From positions 1 to 64,000 of the forward strand of contig NZ_JALPNU010000018.1 of the NCBI RefSeq assembly GCF_030851345.1: a stretch of 64,000 nucleotides of DNA, read 5' to 3'. Origin of the DNA: Marinifilum sp. D714 (lineage in GTDB: Bacteria > Bacteroidota > Bacteroidia > Bacteroidales > Marinifilaceae). Both the position numbers and the translations under genes were made by a program. Positions 55,151-64,000 of this stretch are shown here, piece after piece; position 1 is the stretch's first letter, and every line of letters starts with the position of its first letter. Below the pieces are notes generated by a model. It saw only the letters and a program-made list of their open reading frames with translations. It did not search any database and had not been told where the DNA came from.

Positions 55151-56503
55151 ATGGATGTATTGGTTAAAATAGGACAGTTTTTATTGAGTTTGTCTATTCT
55201 TGTGGTTTTGCATGAGTTAGGACACTTTGTATTTGCAAAATTGTTCAAAACAAGGGTTGAGAAATTTTATATGTTCTTTAATCCTGGATTTTCCCTTTTT
55301 AAATTTAAAAAAGGAGAGACAGAATATGGAATTGGCTGGATTCCTCTAGGAGGATATGTGAAAATATCAGGGATGATCGATGAATCGATGGATAAGGATC
55401 AAATGGCATTGCCTCCAAAACCATATGAATTTAGATCAAAGCCAGCATGGCAGCGTTTGTTGATCATGATTGGAGGAGTATTGGTAAACTTCGTCTTGGC
55501 GTTTATAATATATACAGCTGTATTGTTTGCTTGGGGAGAACAGTATTTGCCTGCTGAAAATGCAAAGTATGGTATTGTTTGTGATTCTTTGTCGGAAAGT
55601 ATAGGCTTGAAGGATGGTGACATTATTGTTGCTCTGGATAATCAAAAAGTAGAGAGGTTCTCTCAAATTATGCCAGAAATTATTCTTAATCGTCCTTCAT
55701 CAATTCAAGTAATTCGTGATGAAGCAACTGTGGATGTTTCAATTCCAACAACATATATTCCAGCATTAATTGAACGAAGCAGTAAAAAGTTTGGTGTTGA
55801 TCCAACCATTAGTCTTCGTTATCCATTTCACCCAATGAAAGTTGGAAAAGTTGCTAAAGATTCACCAGCTAAATTGGCAGGATTGCAAAAAGATGATGAG
55901 ATTGTAAGTGTAAATGGAGTGAATTTTAACTACTTCGATGAGTATAAAGAATATTTAGCTACTCAGGCAGGCAAAGAGATTAATGTTTTAATTTCGAGAA
56001 ACAATCAGGAATTAAATTTAAAATTGACTACTACCGATAAAGGTTTAATAGGTTTTCAGCCTTTATTAGATCTTAGCGAATTTAAATACGAGGCGGTAGA
56101 GTATACTTTTGCTCAAGCTATTCCTGCTGGTATTGGAAAAGGATTTAAAAAACTAAATGAGTACCTGAAACAATTTGGTTTAATCTTCGATAAAGATATC
56201 AAGGGATACAAGTCAATTGGAGGATTTGGTACCATTGGAAGCATTTTTCCTTCGGTTTGGGATTGGCATGCATTCTGGGAGTTAACTGCATTTCTTTCTA
56301 TTATCTTGGCTATTATGAACATTCTCCCAATTCCTGCTTTGGATGGAGGTCATGTGTTATTCTTGATGTATGAAATAATTACAGGAAGAAAACCAGGTGA
56401 TAAGTTTATGGAGTATGCTCAGGTTACAGGAATGGTTTTACTTTTTGGATTGCTTATTTTTGCAAATGCCAATGATGTGGTGAAATGGGTATCCAATTGG
56501 TAA
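55151..56503 (+). CDS. rseP: RseP-type site-2 protease (M50)
   Basis: 450 residues. Zinc site HELGH at 21-25 in the first TM segment; second site motif NILPIPALDGGH near 390-400; two periplasmic PDZ-type domains between. RseP cleaves anti-sigma factors and remnant signal peptides within the membrane. No sigma or anti-sigma gene is beside it here. Confidence 0.93.
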   Translation: MDVLVKIGQFLLSLSILVVLHELGHFVFAKLFKTRVEKFYMFFNPGFSLFKFKKGETEYGIGWIPLGGYVKISGMIDESMDKDQMALPPKPYEFRSKPAWQRLLIMIGGVLVNFVLAFIIYTAVLFAWGEQYLPAENAKYGIVCDSLSESIGLKDGDIIVALDNQKVERFSQIMPEIILNRPSSIQVIRDEATVDVSIPTTYIPALIERSSKKFGVDPTISLRYPFHPMKVGKVAKDSPAKLAGLQKDDEIVSVNGVNFNYFDEYKEYLATQAGKEINVLISRNNQELNLKLTTTDKGLIGFQPLLDLSEFKYEAVEYTFAQAIPAGIGKGFKKLNEYLKQFGLIFDKDIKGYKSIGGFGTIGSIFPSVWDWHAFWELTAFLSIILAIMNILPIPALDGGHVLFLMYEIITGRKPGDKFMEYAQVTGMVLLFGLLIFANANDVVKWVSNW

Positions 56504-56556
56504 TTATTACATTAAAAATACTATATTAGCACTGTAAATACTAAAACTCAACTGAT

Positions 56557-56757
56557 ATGAATCTTTTTGTAATAGCGGGAATGATTGGTCCTTGGCAAAT
56601 TGTAATAATTGTATTTGTAATCTTACTTCTTTTTGGAGGCAAAAAAATACCAGAATTAATGAAGGGACTTGGTCAAGGAATGAAAGAGTTTAAAAAGGCT
56701 ACAGATCAAGACCAGGATAAGGACAATAACAAAGATAAAGAGTCTTTAGAAAAATAG
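56557..56757 (+). CDS. tatA: Twin-arginine translocase subunit TatA/E
   Basis: 66 residues: one short TM helix ([16 protein letters not shown]), the [21 protein letters not shown] amphipathic helix and a charged tail. TatA forms the size-adjusting pore for folded proteins with Tat signals. No tatC is seen in the window. Terminator follows. Confidence 0.9.
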   Translation: MNLFVIAGMIGPWQIVIIVFVILLLFGGKKIPELMKGLGQGMKEFKKATDQDQDKDNNKDKESLEK

Positions 56758-56762
56758 ATGAG

Positions 56763-56790
56763 AGGCAGGTAATTTACCTGCCTTTTTTAA
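56763..56790 (+). terminator. Hairpin terminator after tatA
   Basis: AGGCAGGTAA (56763-56772) pairs with TTACCTGCCT (56774-56783) and is followed by a run of T. Confidence 0.85.
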
Positions 56791-56922
56791 TGTCTAAATT
56801 TCTGAAAACAAAACCAACTAAAAAATTAGTTTAAAACTTATAAAATCATTTGGATGCTAGTTGTAAATTAATTATTTTCAATTCGAATTTAAAAATGCCT
56901 AAACCTTAAACTGCCCACTTGA

Positions 56923-58368
56923 ATGAAGAATTTCATACTTGTTTTGTTAATGTCTCTTATAAGTTCTGCAGTCTCTGCTCAGTCTTTATTTAGTATTTTG
57001 CAAAAAGAGAAACCAGAAAGTACACAAGAAGTTAACCAAAGACTGATGTATTTTACGGATGAGATATTAAAAGAGGCACTTCCGGAGAATGAAATTTTAG
57101 ATGCGAACTATATTCCTGTTTTTTCAGATGAGATATACAAAGAAAGAATGAAACGTTTAAATGATCTAACACCAATACAGTTGGATTATAAACCTGTTGT
57201 GCGCCGATTTATTGAGGCATATGCAGTTCGTCATCGCGAAAAAACCGGAAAAATAATTGAGCGTTCGGAATTATACTTCCCAATATTTGAAGAGTATTTA
57301 GACAAATATGATTTACCATTGGAGCTAAAATACCTGTCGGTTATTGAATCGGCTTTGGATCCAAAAGCAAGATCTAGATCAGGAGCAATGGGCCTATGGC
57401 AGTTTATGTATAACTCATGCAAAATGTTCGATTTAAAGGTTACTTCCTATGTTGATGAGAGAATGGATCCTGAGAAGTCGACCGAAGCAGCTTGCAAGTA
57501 TTTACAGTATTTGCATCGTATTTTTGGGGATTGGCAATTGGCAATTGCTGCTTATAATGGAGGGCCTGGTGTTGTACGAGAAGCAATTCAGCGTTCTGGA
57601 GGTAAAACTGATTTTTGGGAAATATCACCATATTTGCCACAGCAAACCAGAAACTATGTGCCCATTTTTATAGCTGCAAATTATATTTTGAATTATAGCA
57701 GAGAACACAATATAGTGGCTGCGCCTAATCAATATCCTTATTTTAGGGTATCACCGGTGAATGTGAAGAAAAGTGTCTTGTTTAAACATATTGCAACAGT
57801 AATTGATGTTCCAATAGAAGAAATTAAAAAATTAAACCCGGTCTACAAGCGAGGTATAATTCCTGCAGGAGAATTGCCTGCACAATTGATTCTTCCTGTT
57901 GAAAAAATTGGTTTGTTTATCGACAATGAAGAAGAAATTTATGCGATGAAAGAGGAGCCTAAAAAGTACCTTGAATTGCAAAAGGAACTTTCTTCTACCA
58001 AAGGGAAATATATGATTTATCATCTTGTTAAAGCTGGAGAGTACTTTCATAAGATAGCTATGAATTATTCTTGTACTACACACAATATTATGGAGTGGAA
58101 TAACATGAATAATCATGATATTTACATTGGTCAACGATTAAAAATTTGGGTAAAACCATCGGAGCAGATTTCTCAGAAGCCTAAAAGAGATCCGATGTTA
58201 AAAAAGAGTAAATTTTTACTTTATGAGGTACAAGAAGGAGACAGTTTGCAATCAATTGCCAATAGGTTTGAAGTAGAGTCTGTCAAAGATTTGGTTAAGG
58301 TAAATAACATGAGTCAATCTAATGCAGTTGAGCCAGGTATGGTATTAAAAATAGTTCAATACGAATAA
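56923..58368 (+). CDS. Membrane-bound lytic transglycosylase with LysM domains
   Basis: 481 residues: Sec signal ending AVSAQ, an SLT domain with catalytic Glu142 in VIESALDPKARSRSGAMGLWQFM and AAYNGGPG, then two LysM modules near 365-412 and 430-478. It is MltD-like: it cleaves peptidoglycan between MurNAc and GlcNAc and binds it through LysM. Followed by a DUF4837 lipoprotein gene 28 bases later. Confidence 0.92.
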   Translation: MKNFILVLLMSLISSAVSAQSLFSILQKEKPESTQEVNQRLMYFTDEILKEALPENEILDANYIPVFSDEIYKERMKRLNDLTPIQLDYKPVVRRFIEAYAVRHREKTGKIIERSELYFPIFEEYLDKYDLPLELKYLSVIESALDPKARSRSGAMGLWQFMYNSCKMFDLKVTSYVDERMDPEKSTEAACKYLQYLHRIFGDWQLAIAAYNGGPGVVREAIQRSGGKTDFWEISPYLPQQTRNYVPIFIAANYILNYSREHNIVAAPNQYPYFRVSPVNVKKSVLFKHIATVIDVPIEEIKKLNPVYKRGIIPAGELPAQLILPVEKIGLFIDNEEEIYAMKEEPKKYLELQKELSSTKGKYMIYHLVKAGEYFHKIAMNYSCTTHNIMEWNNMNNHDIYIGQRLKIWVKPSEQISQKPKRDPMLKKSKFLLYEVQEGDSLQSIANRFEVESVKDLVKVNNMSQSNAVEPGMVLKIVQYE

Positions 58369-58396
58369 TAAGTGAATTCCTAATAAACATCTAATT

Positions 58397-59392
58397 ATGA
58401 AGAAAATAATAAATATAACGCTTCTTTGTGCGCTTGTTATAGTAAGTGCAGTGTCGTGTAAAAAGACAACAAAAGGTTTAAGGCCAGTTGTGACAGGAGG
58501 ATCTGGCGAGATTTTGGTTTTGATCAATGACGCATTGTGGGAAAGTTCAGTTGGCGATACACTAAAATCAATTCTTAATGACACTCAATTGGGGTTGCCA
58601 CAAGATGAGCCGGTTTTGGATGTCATTCATATCAATCACAACGCTTTTAGCAGCATGTTTAAAACGCATCGTAGTATCCTAGATCTTAGAGTTTCTGCTA
58701 AAGTAGAAAAAAGCAATCTTGCTGTTAAGGATGAACTGTATGCCAAGACTCAGTCATTCATGAAAATTGAAGCAAAAAACAATAAAGCAATGATTGAATT
58801 ATTGCAAGAGAATAGAAATAAAATTGTTGCTTATTTCCTTTTGGGAGAGAGAAATAGAAAAATCAAAACCTTTAGAAGAAATGTAGTTCAGGAAATCTTC
58901 GAAAAAGTAAAATCAAAATATCAATTTACGCTTTCGTTTCCATCTGGATATAAAATCAATAAAGATGAGCCGGATTTTCTTTGGATAAGCAATGAAACTC
59001 CAACAACTAGTCAGGGAATGTTTATCTACTCATACGACTATCTTTCGGAAGATATGTTCTCAAAAGATCAGTTTATTAAAAGAAGAAACAATTTATTGAA
59101 AAAATATGTTCCTGGACCTACTGAAGGAAGTTATATGGCAACTGAAATGTCTTACCCAATTATTTCCAGACAATTTGATTTTGAAGGGAATTACGCTTAT
59201 GAGACTCGTGGACTTTGGAAAGTTGAAAATGACTTTATGGGTGGACCATTTGTAAGTGTGACCTTTCTTGATGAAAAGAATAATAGAGTAATTTGTATGG
59301 ATTCCTATGTTTATTATCCTAATAATAATAAACGTGAGATGCTGCGTGAGTTGGAAGCAATTATGTATTCATACGATAACACTAATAAGTAA
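58397..59392 (+). CDS. DUF4837 lipoprotein
   Basis: 331 residues. The signal ends at VSAVSC with lipidated Cys. The mature part shows the DUF4837 pattern GGSGEILVLINDALWES, HINHNAFSSMFKTHRSI and YSYDYLSED. The family is restricted to Bacteroidota and has no known function. Its position after a lytic transglycosylase fits a cell-wall role. Confidence 0.85.
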   Translation: MKKIINITLLCALVIVSAVSCKKTTKGLRPVVTGGSGEILVLINDALWESSVGDTLKSILNDTQLGLPQDEPVLDVIHINHNAFSSMFKTHRSILDLRVSAKVEKSNLAVKDELYAKTQSFMKIEAKNNKAMIELLQENRNKIVAYFLLGERNRKIKTFRRNVVQEIFEKVKSKYQFTLSFPSGYKINKDEPDFLWISNETPTTSQGMFIYSYDYLSEDMFSKDQFIKRRNNLLKKYVPGPTEGSYMATEMSYPIISRQFDFEGNYAYETRGLWKVENDFMGGPFVSVTFLDEKNNRVICMDSYVYYPNNNKREMLRELEAIMYSYDNTNK

Positions 59393-59396
59393 AAAA

Positions 59397-59777
59397 ATGA
59401 GTTTGCCCGATTATAAAAATTTAAGCATCGAACCATATCGCAATCGCGAAGAAATAATTCGACAAGTTGCCGCACAAATTGAGAAAGATTTCGCTCAGTT
59501 TGGTTTAGAGGTACAATTTTCGGGCGAAGTGGATTATGCATATGAAGAATTGTTTTCTCAATTGAAAGAACATTTAATTTGGCTCTTGGATCGTGATTAT
59601 CATCGTTTGGTTTTATTGCTATACCAGATTGATTTGAGTGAAAAGCAAGTTATGCAAGCCGAAGCTCAATATCCTGATGTACCAAAATCAGATCTGCTCG
59701 CCGAATTGGTGATTCTTCGTGAGTTGAAAAAAGTTCTGATAAGAAATTACTTTAAAGAGAATCCTGATAAATTATAA
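59397..59777 (+). CDS. Conserved small cytosolic protein, unknown function
   Basis: 126 residues from the ATG at 59397, which follows the DUF4837 stop by four bases; the longer frame from 59307 lies inside that gene. All-helical, acidic, with an internal YAYEELFSQLKEHLIWLLDRDYHRLVLLLYQIDLSEKQ-like core. I do not recognise a named family. Its tight spacing to the DUF4837 gene suggests co-expression. Confidence 0.7.
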   Translation: MSLPDYKNLSIEPYRNREEIIRQVAAQIEKDFAQFGLEVQFSGEVDYAYEELFSQLKEHLIWLLDRDYHRLVLLLYQIDLSEKQVMQAEAQYPDVPKSDLLAELVILRELKKVLIRNYFKENPDKL

Positions 59778-59782
59778 ATTAG

Positions 59783-59813
59783 AAACCGCAGCTCTGAAGC
59801 TGCGGTTTTTCTT
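59783..59813 (+). terminator. Hairpin terminator
   Basis: AAACCGCAGC (59783-59792) with GCTGCGGTTT (59799-59808) and a following T run. Confidence 0.9.
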
Positions 59814-59865
59814 TTGAATAGATATGAAGCAAAGAAAAGATTTTTAGTATTTTTACTTAACTTCA

Positions 59866-59892
59866 AAAATGGTTTTGATACAAAACCATTTT
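59866..59892. repeat. Perfect 12-base inverted repeat upstream of the leucyl aminopeptidase gene
   Basis: AAAATGGTTTTG-ATA-CAAAACCATTTT ends 18 bases before the pepA-type ATG. The tight hairpin could be an operator, a translational control hairpin, or a second terminator. Confidence 0.6.
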
Positions 59893-59910
59893 CACCTTAA
59901 ATTTTAGCAC

Positions 59911-61350
59911 ATGAATATAGATATACTTTCACCGAATATTTCAGTAGAAAAAAAGAATGTATTCTACTTGACAAGCATAAACAACTACAAAAACCTTCCT
60001 CTTGCCGAAAATGAAATTCAATATCTTACGAAACAGGTTGAGAATGAAGTTTTATTGATAGAACTCAATCAATATACTAGAAAGATTTTTGTGCATGTAA
60101 GTTCAACAGAAGAGCCGAAGTACAAAGATTATGAGAAGATGAGAAAGCTTGGTAATTCTCTTCATTCAAAAGTTCAGGAAAGTAAAATCTCAGAACTTGT
60201 AGTTGTTGATTTTTCTTTGAACAAAGAATTGATTTTACCAATTCTTGAAGGCTTGTCTTTAAGTAACTATCAGTTTATAAAATATTTAAAGGAAACTAAA
60301 AAAGTAAAGCATTATTTAAGCGAAGTTCATGTTCAAAGCGATGTGTTGGAAGAAAAAGACATTGAAGAATTGCAGGCAGTATGCGAAGCGGTAAAACATG
60401 CACGCAATCTGGTAAATGAACCATTAAGTTATTTAACGGCGCAAAAATTAAGCGAGGAGATCAAAAGAATGGCTGATGAATCAGGCTTTTGTGTTGAAGT
60501 TTTTGAAAAGACTAAAATTCAAAGCTTGAAAATGGGAGGTCTTTTGGCTGTAAATAAGGGAAGTATTGATGATCCAACTTTTTCGATTTTAGAATGGAAG
60601 CCTGAAAATGCAAAGAATACAAACCCAATTGTCTTTGTTGGTAAAGGAATTGTTTATGATACAGGAGGTTTGAGTTTAAAGCCAACCAAGGACAGTATGG
60701 ATTTAATGAAATCTGATATGGGAGGAGCTGCATCGGTAGCTGGTGCTTTGTATGCAATTGCAAAAGCAAAACTTCCCGTTCATGTAATTGGTTTAATTCC
60801 TGCTACAGACAATCGTCCGGGAGGAAATGCCTATGCACCAGGAGATATTATTAAAATGCACAATGGGCTAAATGTTGAGGTTTTAAATACCGATGCCGAA
60901 GGAAGATTAATTCTTGCTGATGCTTTGAGTTATGCAAAAAAATATAATCCTGAATTTGTGGTTGATTTGGCAACTTTAACAGGAGCTGCTGCGGTTGCAA
61001 TTGGAAAATATGGTGTTGTAGCCATGGGGAATGAAGAAAGTGTCGATAAGATGGAACAACTTAAAAATGCTGGAAACAAGACTTATGAAAGAGTGGTAGA
61101 GTTTCCATTTTGGGAAGAATACGGAGAGCTAATAAAATCAGATATTGCAGATTTGAAGAATATTGGTGGTCGTGATGGAGGAGCTATAACTGCTGGGAAA
61201 TTTCTTGAACACTTTACAGACTATCCTTGGGTTCATATCGATATTGCAGGCCCTGCTTTCCTTGGTGCAACTGATAATTACCGAGGAAAAGGAGGCACTG
61301 GTGTTGGTGTTCGTTTGTTGTACGATTTTATAAAAAATTACCAATCATAA
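59911..61350 (+). CDS. pepA: Leucyl aminopeptidase (M17)
   Basis: 479 residues. The M17 catalytic domain has FVGKGIVYDTGGLSLKP, MKSDMGGAA (metal Asp) and the signature NTDAEGRLILADAL with catalytic Arg. It has the two-metal site and the C-terminal GGRDGGAITAGKFLEHF. It releases N-terminal residues from peptides in the cytosol. E. coli PepA is also a DNA-binding protein; that role is not implied here. Confidence 0.94.
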   Translation: MNIDILSPNISVEKKNVFYLTSINNYKNLPLAENEIQYLTKQVENEVLLIELNQYTRKIFVHVSSTEEPKYKDYEKMRKLGNSLHSKVQESKISELVVVDFSLNKELILPILEGLSLSNYQFIKYLKETKKVKHYLSEVHVQSDVLEEKDIEELQAVCEAVKHARNLVNEPLSYLTAQKLSEEIKRMADESGFCVEVFEKTKIQSLKMGGLLAVNKGSIDDPTFSILEWKPENAKNTNPIVFVGKGIVYDTGGLSLKPTKDSMDLMKSDMGGAASVAGALYAIAKAKLPVHVIGLIPATDNRPGGNAYAPGDIIKMHNGLNVEVLNTDAEGRLILADALSYAKKYNPEFVVDLATLTGAAAVAIGKYGVVAMGNEESVDKMEQLKNAGNKTYERVVEFPFWEEYGELIKSDIADLKNIGGRDGGAITAGKFLEHFTDYPWVHIDIAGPAFLGATDNYRGKGGTGVGVRLLYDFIKNYQS

Positions 61351-61530
61351 GGAATCATTAAAAAGATAGTTAGGATTAAGGGATTCTTTCTATTTTTGTA
61401 ATCGCAAGCTAAGTTTTTATTTGGAATACAATATCTTGCACTTGTGAACTGATTAAGTTCTAATACTGTTTGTGATGTGATTAACTTGAGTTTGACAAGT
61501 AACACATACCAAACCAAATACTTTAAACTC

Positions 61531-62589
61531 ATGAAGAATACCAAAATAAAGGTCGGAATAACTCACGGAGATATTAATGGAATTGGTTACGAAGTAATCA
61601 TTAAAACCTTAATGGATAATAGATTGTTTGAACTTTGTACTCCTATTATTTATGGCTCTCCAAAAGTTGCAGCATACCATCGTAAAGCACTAAATATCGA
61701 TAATTTTAGCTTAAATAATATTAAAGAAGCACATGAAGCACATCCAAAGCGTGCAAATATCATTAATTGTGTTGACGAGAATATTAAAGTAGAGCTTGGA
61801 AAATCTACAAATGCTGCTGGAACTTCTGCTTTTCAAGCATTAGAATCAGCTGTTGCGGATTTGAAAAAAGGAGCAATTGATGTTTTGATTACTGCACCAA
61901 TAAACAAGAAGAACATTCAGTCGAAAGATTTTGAATTTCCTGGTCATACCGAATATTTGGAAGCGAAGTTGGAATCTGGAAAATCATTAATGTTATTGCT
62001 TAGTGATAAATTGAGAGTTGGTGTGGTTGCTGGTCATGTGCCGATTTCAAAAGTTTCTGAAAAAATTACCAAAGAGGCAATTCTTGAGAAGCTTGAGATT
62101 TTGAATGAGTCACTGCTAAAAGATTTTGGCATTCAAAAACCAAAAATTGCGGTTCTAAGTCTAAATCCACACGCTGGTGATAATGGTTTGATAGGTACCG
62201 AAGAGCAAGAGATCATTATTCCTGTTTTAAATACAGCAAGAGAGAAAGGAATCATGGCTTTAGGTCCATTCCCTGCTGATGGCTTTTTTGGTTCGGATGA
62301 CTATACAAAGTTCGATGCGATTTTAGCGATGTATCATGATCAGGGATTAGCTCCATTTAAAGCATTAGCATTTGATTCAGGAGTTAACTTTACAGCGGGG
62401 CTTTCAGGAGTAAGAACTTCACCAGCTCATGGAACAGCATATTCAATTGCTGGAACTAATGTTGCATCCGAAGTTTCTTTCCGTGAAGCATTGTATTTGG
62501 CATTGGATGTTTATAAAAATAGACGCATGTATAAGCAGATGAGTAAAGATCCTCTTAAGCCTGCTGAGAATGTGAAAAACGTACAATAA
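61531..62589 (+). CDS. pdxA: 4-hydroxythreonine-4-phosphate dehydrogenase
   Basis: 352 residues from the ATG at 61531. Upstream in-frame starts would add an unconserved leader. Motifs: GITHGDINGIGYE, metal His in FPGHTEYL, VVAGHVPIS, YHDQGLAPFKAL with a second His, and SPAHGTAYSIAG with a third. It acts in the DXP-dependent pyridoxal phosphate route. No pdxJ or other B6 gene is in the window. A terminator follows. Confidence 0.93.
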   Translation: MKNTKIKVGITHGDINGIGYEVIIKTLMDNRLFELCTPIIYGSPKVAAYHRKALNIDNFSLNNIKEAHEAHPKRANIINCVDENIKVELGKSTNAAGTSAFQALESAVADLKKGAIDVLITAPINKKNIQSKDFEFPGHTEYLEAKLESGKSLMLLLSDKLRVGVVAGHVPISKVSEKITKEAILEKLEILNESLLKDFGIQKPKIAVLSLNPHAGDNGLIGTEEQEIIIPVLNTAREKGIMALGPFPADGFFGSDDYTKFDAILAMYHDQGLAPFKALAFDSGVNFTAGLSGVRTSPAHGTAYSIAGTNVASEVSFREALYLALDVYKNRRMYKQMSKDPLKPAENVKNVQ

Positions 62590-62609
62590 AGAATTAACAA
62601 AATTATAAT

Positions 62610-62640
62610 AAGAGCGGTTAAATGTTAATCGCTCTTTCTT
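62610..62640 (+). terminator. Hairpin terminator after pdxA
   Basis: AAGAGCGGTTAA pairs with TTAATCGCTCTT (one mismatch) followed by a T-rich run. Confidence 0.8.
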
Positions 62641-62732
62641 TTTTTGTTAAAAGCCTATCTTTCATTATTAAAATTGCATAATTTTGCATATTTTAAAATC
62701 CTTAAATTCCAGAATAATCTAATTCTTAATTT

Positions 62733-63314
62733 ATGTTTGAGTACATTAAAGGTGAACTCGCCGATTTAACACCTACATCAGCTATTATAGAAAATAATGG
62801 CATTGGATATTTCATTCACATTTCGTTAAACACATACAGTCAGTTATCAGGGCATAAAACTGTTCAACTGTACCTTCATCAGGTGGTTCGTGAAGATGCT
62901 CATATGTTATATGGTTTTATAGATACCAGAGAAAGAGAAATTTTCCGTCATTTAATTTCTGTATCGGGAGTGGGTGTAAATACTGCCAGAGTGATGCTTT
63001 CTTCTTTAAGCCCGGCCGAAATTCAAACGGCAATTTTGTCGAATAATGCCAAAACTTTGCAAGGAGTAAAAGGTATTGGAGCAAAATCTGCACAACGAAT
63101 TATTATTGAATTAAAGGATAAACTAGGAAAAGATTCGGAGATATTAGAAATTTCTCTTCCTCAGAACAATACCAACAAAGAAGAAGCGTTATCTGCTTTA
63201 GTGATGTTGGGCTTTGCAAAGAATGCTGTATATAAAGTGGTTGATAAAATCTATACTGCTAATCCAACATCGAGTGTTGAGGATTTAATAAAATTGGCTC
63301 TGAAACAATTATAA
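62733..63314 (+). CDS. ruvA: Holliday junction branch migration protein RuvA
   Basis: 193 residues: OB-fold start MFEYIKGELADLTPTSAII, the helix-hairpin-helix pairs (LISVSGVGVNTARVML and LQGVKGIGAKSAQRII) and a C-terminal RuvB-binding domain. It tetramerises on Holliday junctions and loads RuvB. In Bacteroidota this gene is often followed by sprA, as seen here. Confidence 0.95.
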   Translation: MFEYIKGELADLTPTSAIIENNGIGYFIHISLNTYSQLSGHKTVQLYLHQVVREDAHMLYGFIDTREREIFRHLISVSGVGVNTARVMLSSLSPAEIQTAILSNNAKTLQGVKGIGAKSAQRIIIELKDKLGKDSEILEISLPQNNTNKEEALSALVMLGFAKNAVYKVVDKIYTANPTSSVEDLIKLALKQL

Positions 63315-63359
63315 ACTAAGAACGTATTTGCTTTACTAACCTAAGGAAATCTAATTTAA

Positions 63360-64000
63360 TTGAAAAAACTATTCAAATATACTCTAAGTCTCTGTGTAGT
63401 AATATTTTATTTTGTGATAAAGAGTAATCAATCGGTTAATGCGTATGCTTATCAGGTTGATTCGGAATTTGGTGCATTTCAACAGCAAGACACAACCCTT
63501 CGTTCAGGAAATGAAAATAAAAGGATTATAAATTCAAGATCACCTTTTAATAAAGATAATCCAAACGCAAAGAATGATTCTCTACGTTATCCTTTTGATG
63601 ATGAAAATGATAACCTTGAATATGGTTCGCAACAGCAATCTCCGCTATATTTGAAGGACCCTAGTAATATTAAAACTTCTATCAAGTACGATCCCGCAAC
63701 TGGCAATTACATTTTGGTAAAAACCATTGGAGATATGACTTATCGCCGTGCAATTACCATGACAGCGGAAGAATATGAGCAATATGTTGCGGAAAACTCC
63801 ATTCGGGATTATTGGATGCAAAGAAGTAGAAACGATGGAGCTGGAGGGAATAATGAATTGGTACCTGATATGAATTTTGGGGGACAGTTTATTGATAAGA
63901 TATTTGGAAGCAATACGATAAAAATAAAACCTCAAGGATCGGCGGAATTGACATTTGGAATTAGTACTACCAATGTTGAAAATCCAACCTTACCAGAAAA
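63360..64000 (+). CDS. sprA: Cell-surface protein SprA, partial (5' end)
   Basis: The first ~213 codons of a long gene that runs off the window. A Sec signal (LKKLFKYTLSLCVVIFYFVIK) and then YPFDDENDNLEYG, SPLYLKDPSNIKTSIKYDP, TMTAEEYEQYVA and the DYWMQRS, KIKPQGSAELTFGI elements are the conserved N-terminal region of SprA, the giant outer-membrane translocon of the type 9 secretion system. The start is TTG at 63360: an in-frame TAA at 63357-63359 excludes anything upstream, and AAGGAA lies 12 bases before it. ruvA precedes it by 45 bases. Confidence 0.88.
   Translation, partial: MKKLFKYTLSLCVVIFYFVIKSNQSVNAYAYQVDSEFGAFQQQDTTLRSGNENKRIINSRSPFNKDNPNAKNDSLRYPFDDENDNLEYGSQQQSPLYLKDPSNIKTSIKYDPATGNYILVKTIGDMTYRRAITMTAEEYEQYVAENSIRDYWMQRSRNDGAGGNNELVPDMNFGGQFIDKIFGSNTIKIKPQGSAELTFGISTTNVENPTLPE

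Overview
The window is a low-GC, gene-dense chromosomal stretch of a Bacteroidota bacterium. The evidence is: no Shine-Dalgarno-led starts; promoters of the TTTG-N18/19-TAnnTTTG type (clearest before the initiator tRNA pair); lipoproteins with Bacteroidota-style signals; families largely restricted to the phylum (DUF4837, S46 peptidase, SprA); and the ruvA-sprA junction at the right edge. SprA points to a type 9 secretion or gliding lineage. A mevalonate cluster together with the MEP enzyme Dxr fits a marine Bacteroidia-type organism such as the Marinilabiliales, but I cannot place it to genus. I see no phage, transposase, integron or CRISPR array.

Layout. 1-3,000: a rhodanese and an autoregulated BlaI/BlaR1-type regulator pair with three phased operators. 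3,013-18,649 (minus strand): one long exporter operon, in transcription order an ABC ATPase, an ABC permease fused to a degenerate M1-peptidase fold and a golvesin-like domain, a TolC-like channel, a lipoprotein adaptor, a full RND pump, a second RND pump fused to an ABC ATPase, and a small ABC permease. 19,100-20,560: an AhpD-like protein, a second rhodanese and an orphan NfeD protein. 20,846-26,202: a mevalonate cluster (type 2 IPP isomerase, HMG-CoA reductase, a GYDIA-type GHMP kinase, diphosphomevalonate decarboxylase, mevalonate kinase). 26,186-30,016: two tandem TPR/LytS-type sensor kinases with no response regulator. 30,157-37,693: a FadL-like porin, a Fic protein lacking the catalytic His, sucCD, a membrane-anchored AraC regulator and an acyltransferase.

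38,015-44,662 is a co-directional envelope-stress island: YbjN-like protein, PspA, DUF4178, a membrane-anchored protein with an Arg/Ser tail, a tandem DUF350 membrane protein, a membrane-anchored spermidine synthase, S-adenosylmethionine decarboxylase and a two-TM K+ channel with RCK domains. 44,800-52,470: a small lipoprotein, RNase HI, an S46 dipeptidyl-peptidase, RNase HII, a CotH-like/DUF4956/metallophosphoesterase operon and a DUF4268 protein. 52,560-52,900: two identical initiator tRNA-fMet genes behind a consensus promoter. 52,978-64,000: envelope and housekeeping genes (M23 peptidase, dxr, rseP, tatA, lytic transglycosylase, DUF4837 lipoprotein, leucyl aminopeptidase, pdxA, ruvA and the 5' part of sprA).

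The strongest candidates for something undescribed are the hybrid RND/ABC exporter operon, in which a proton-driven pump and an ABC ATPase form one polypeptide whose ATPase domain itself seems split by a membrane segment, and the PspA-polyamine-K+ channel island.
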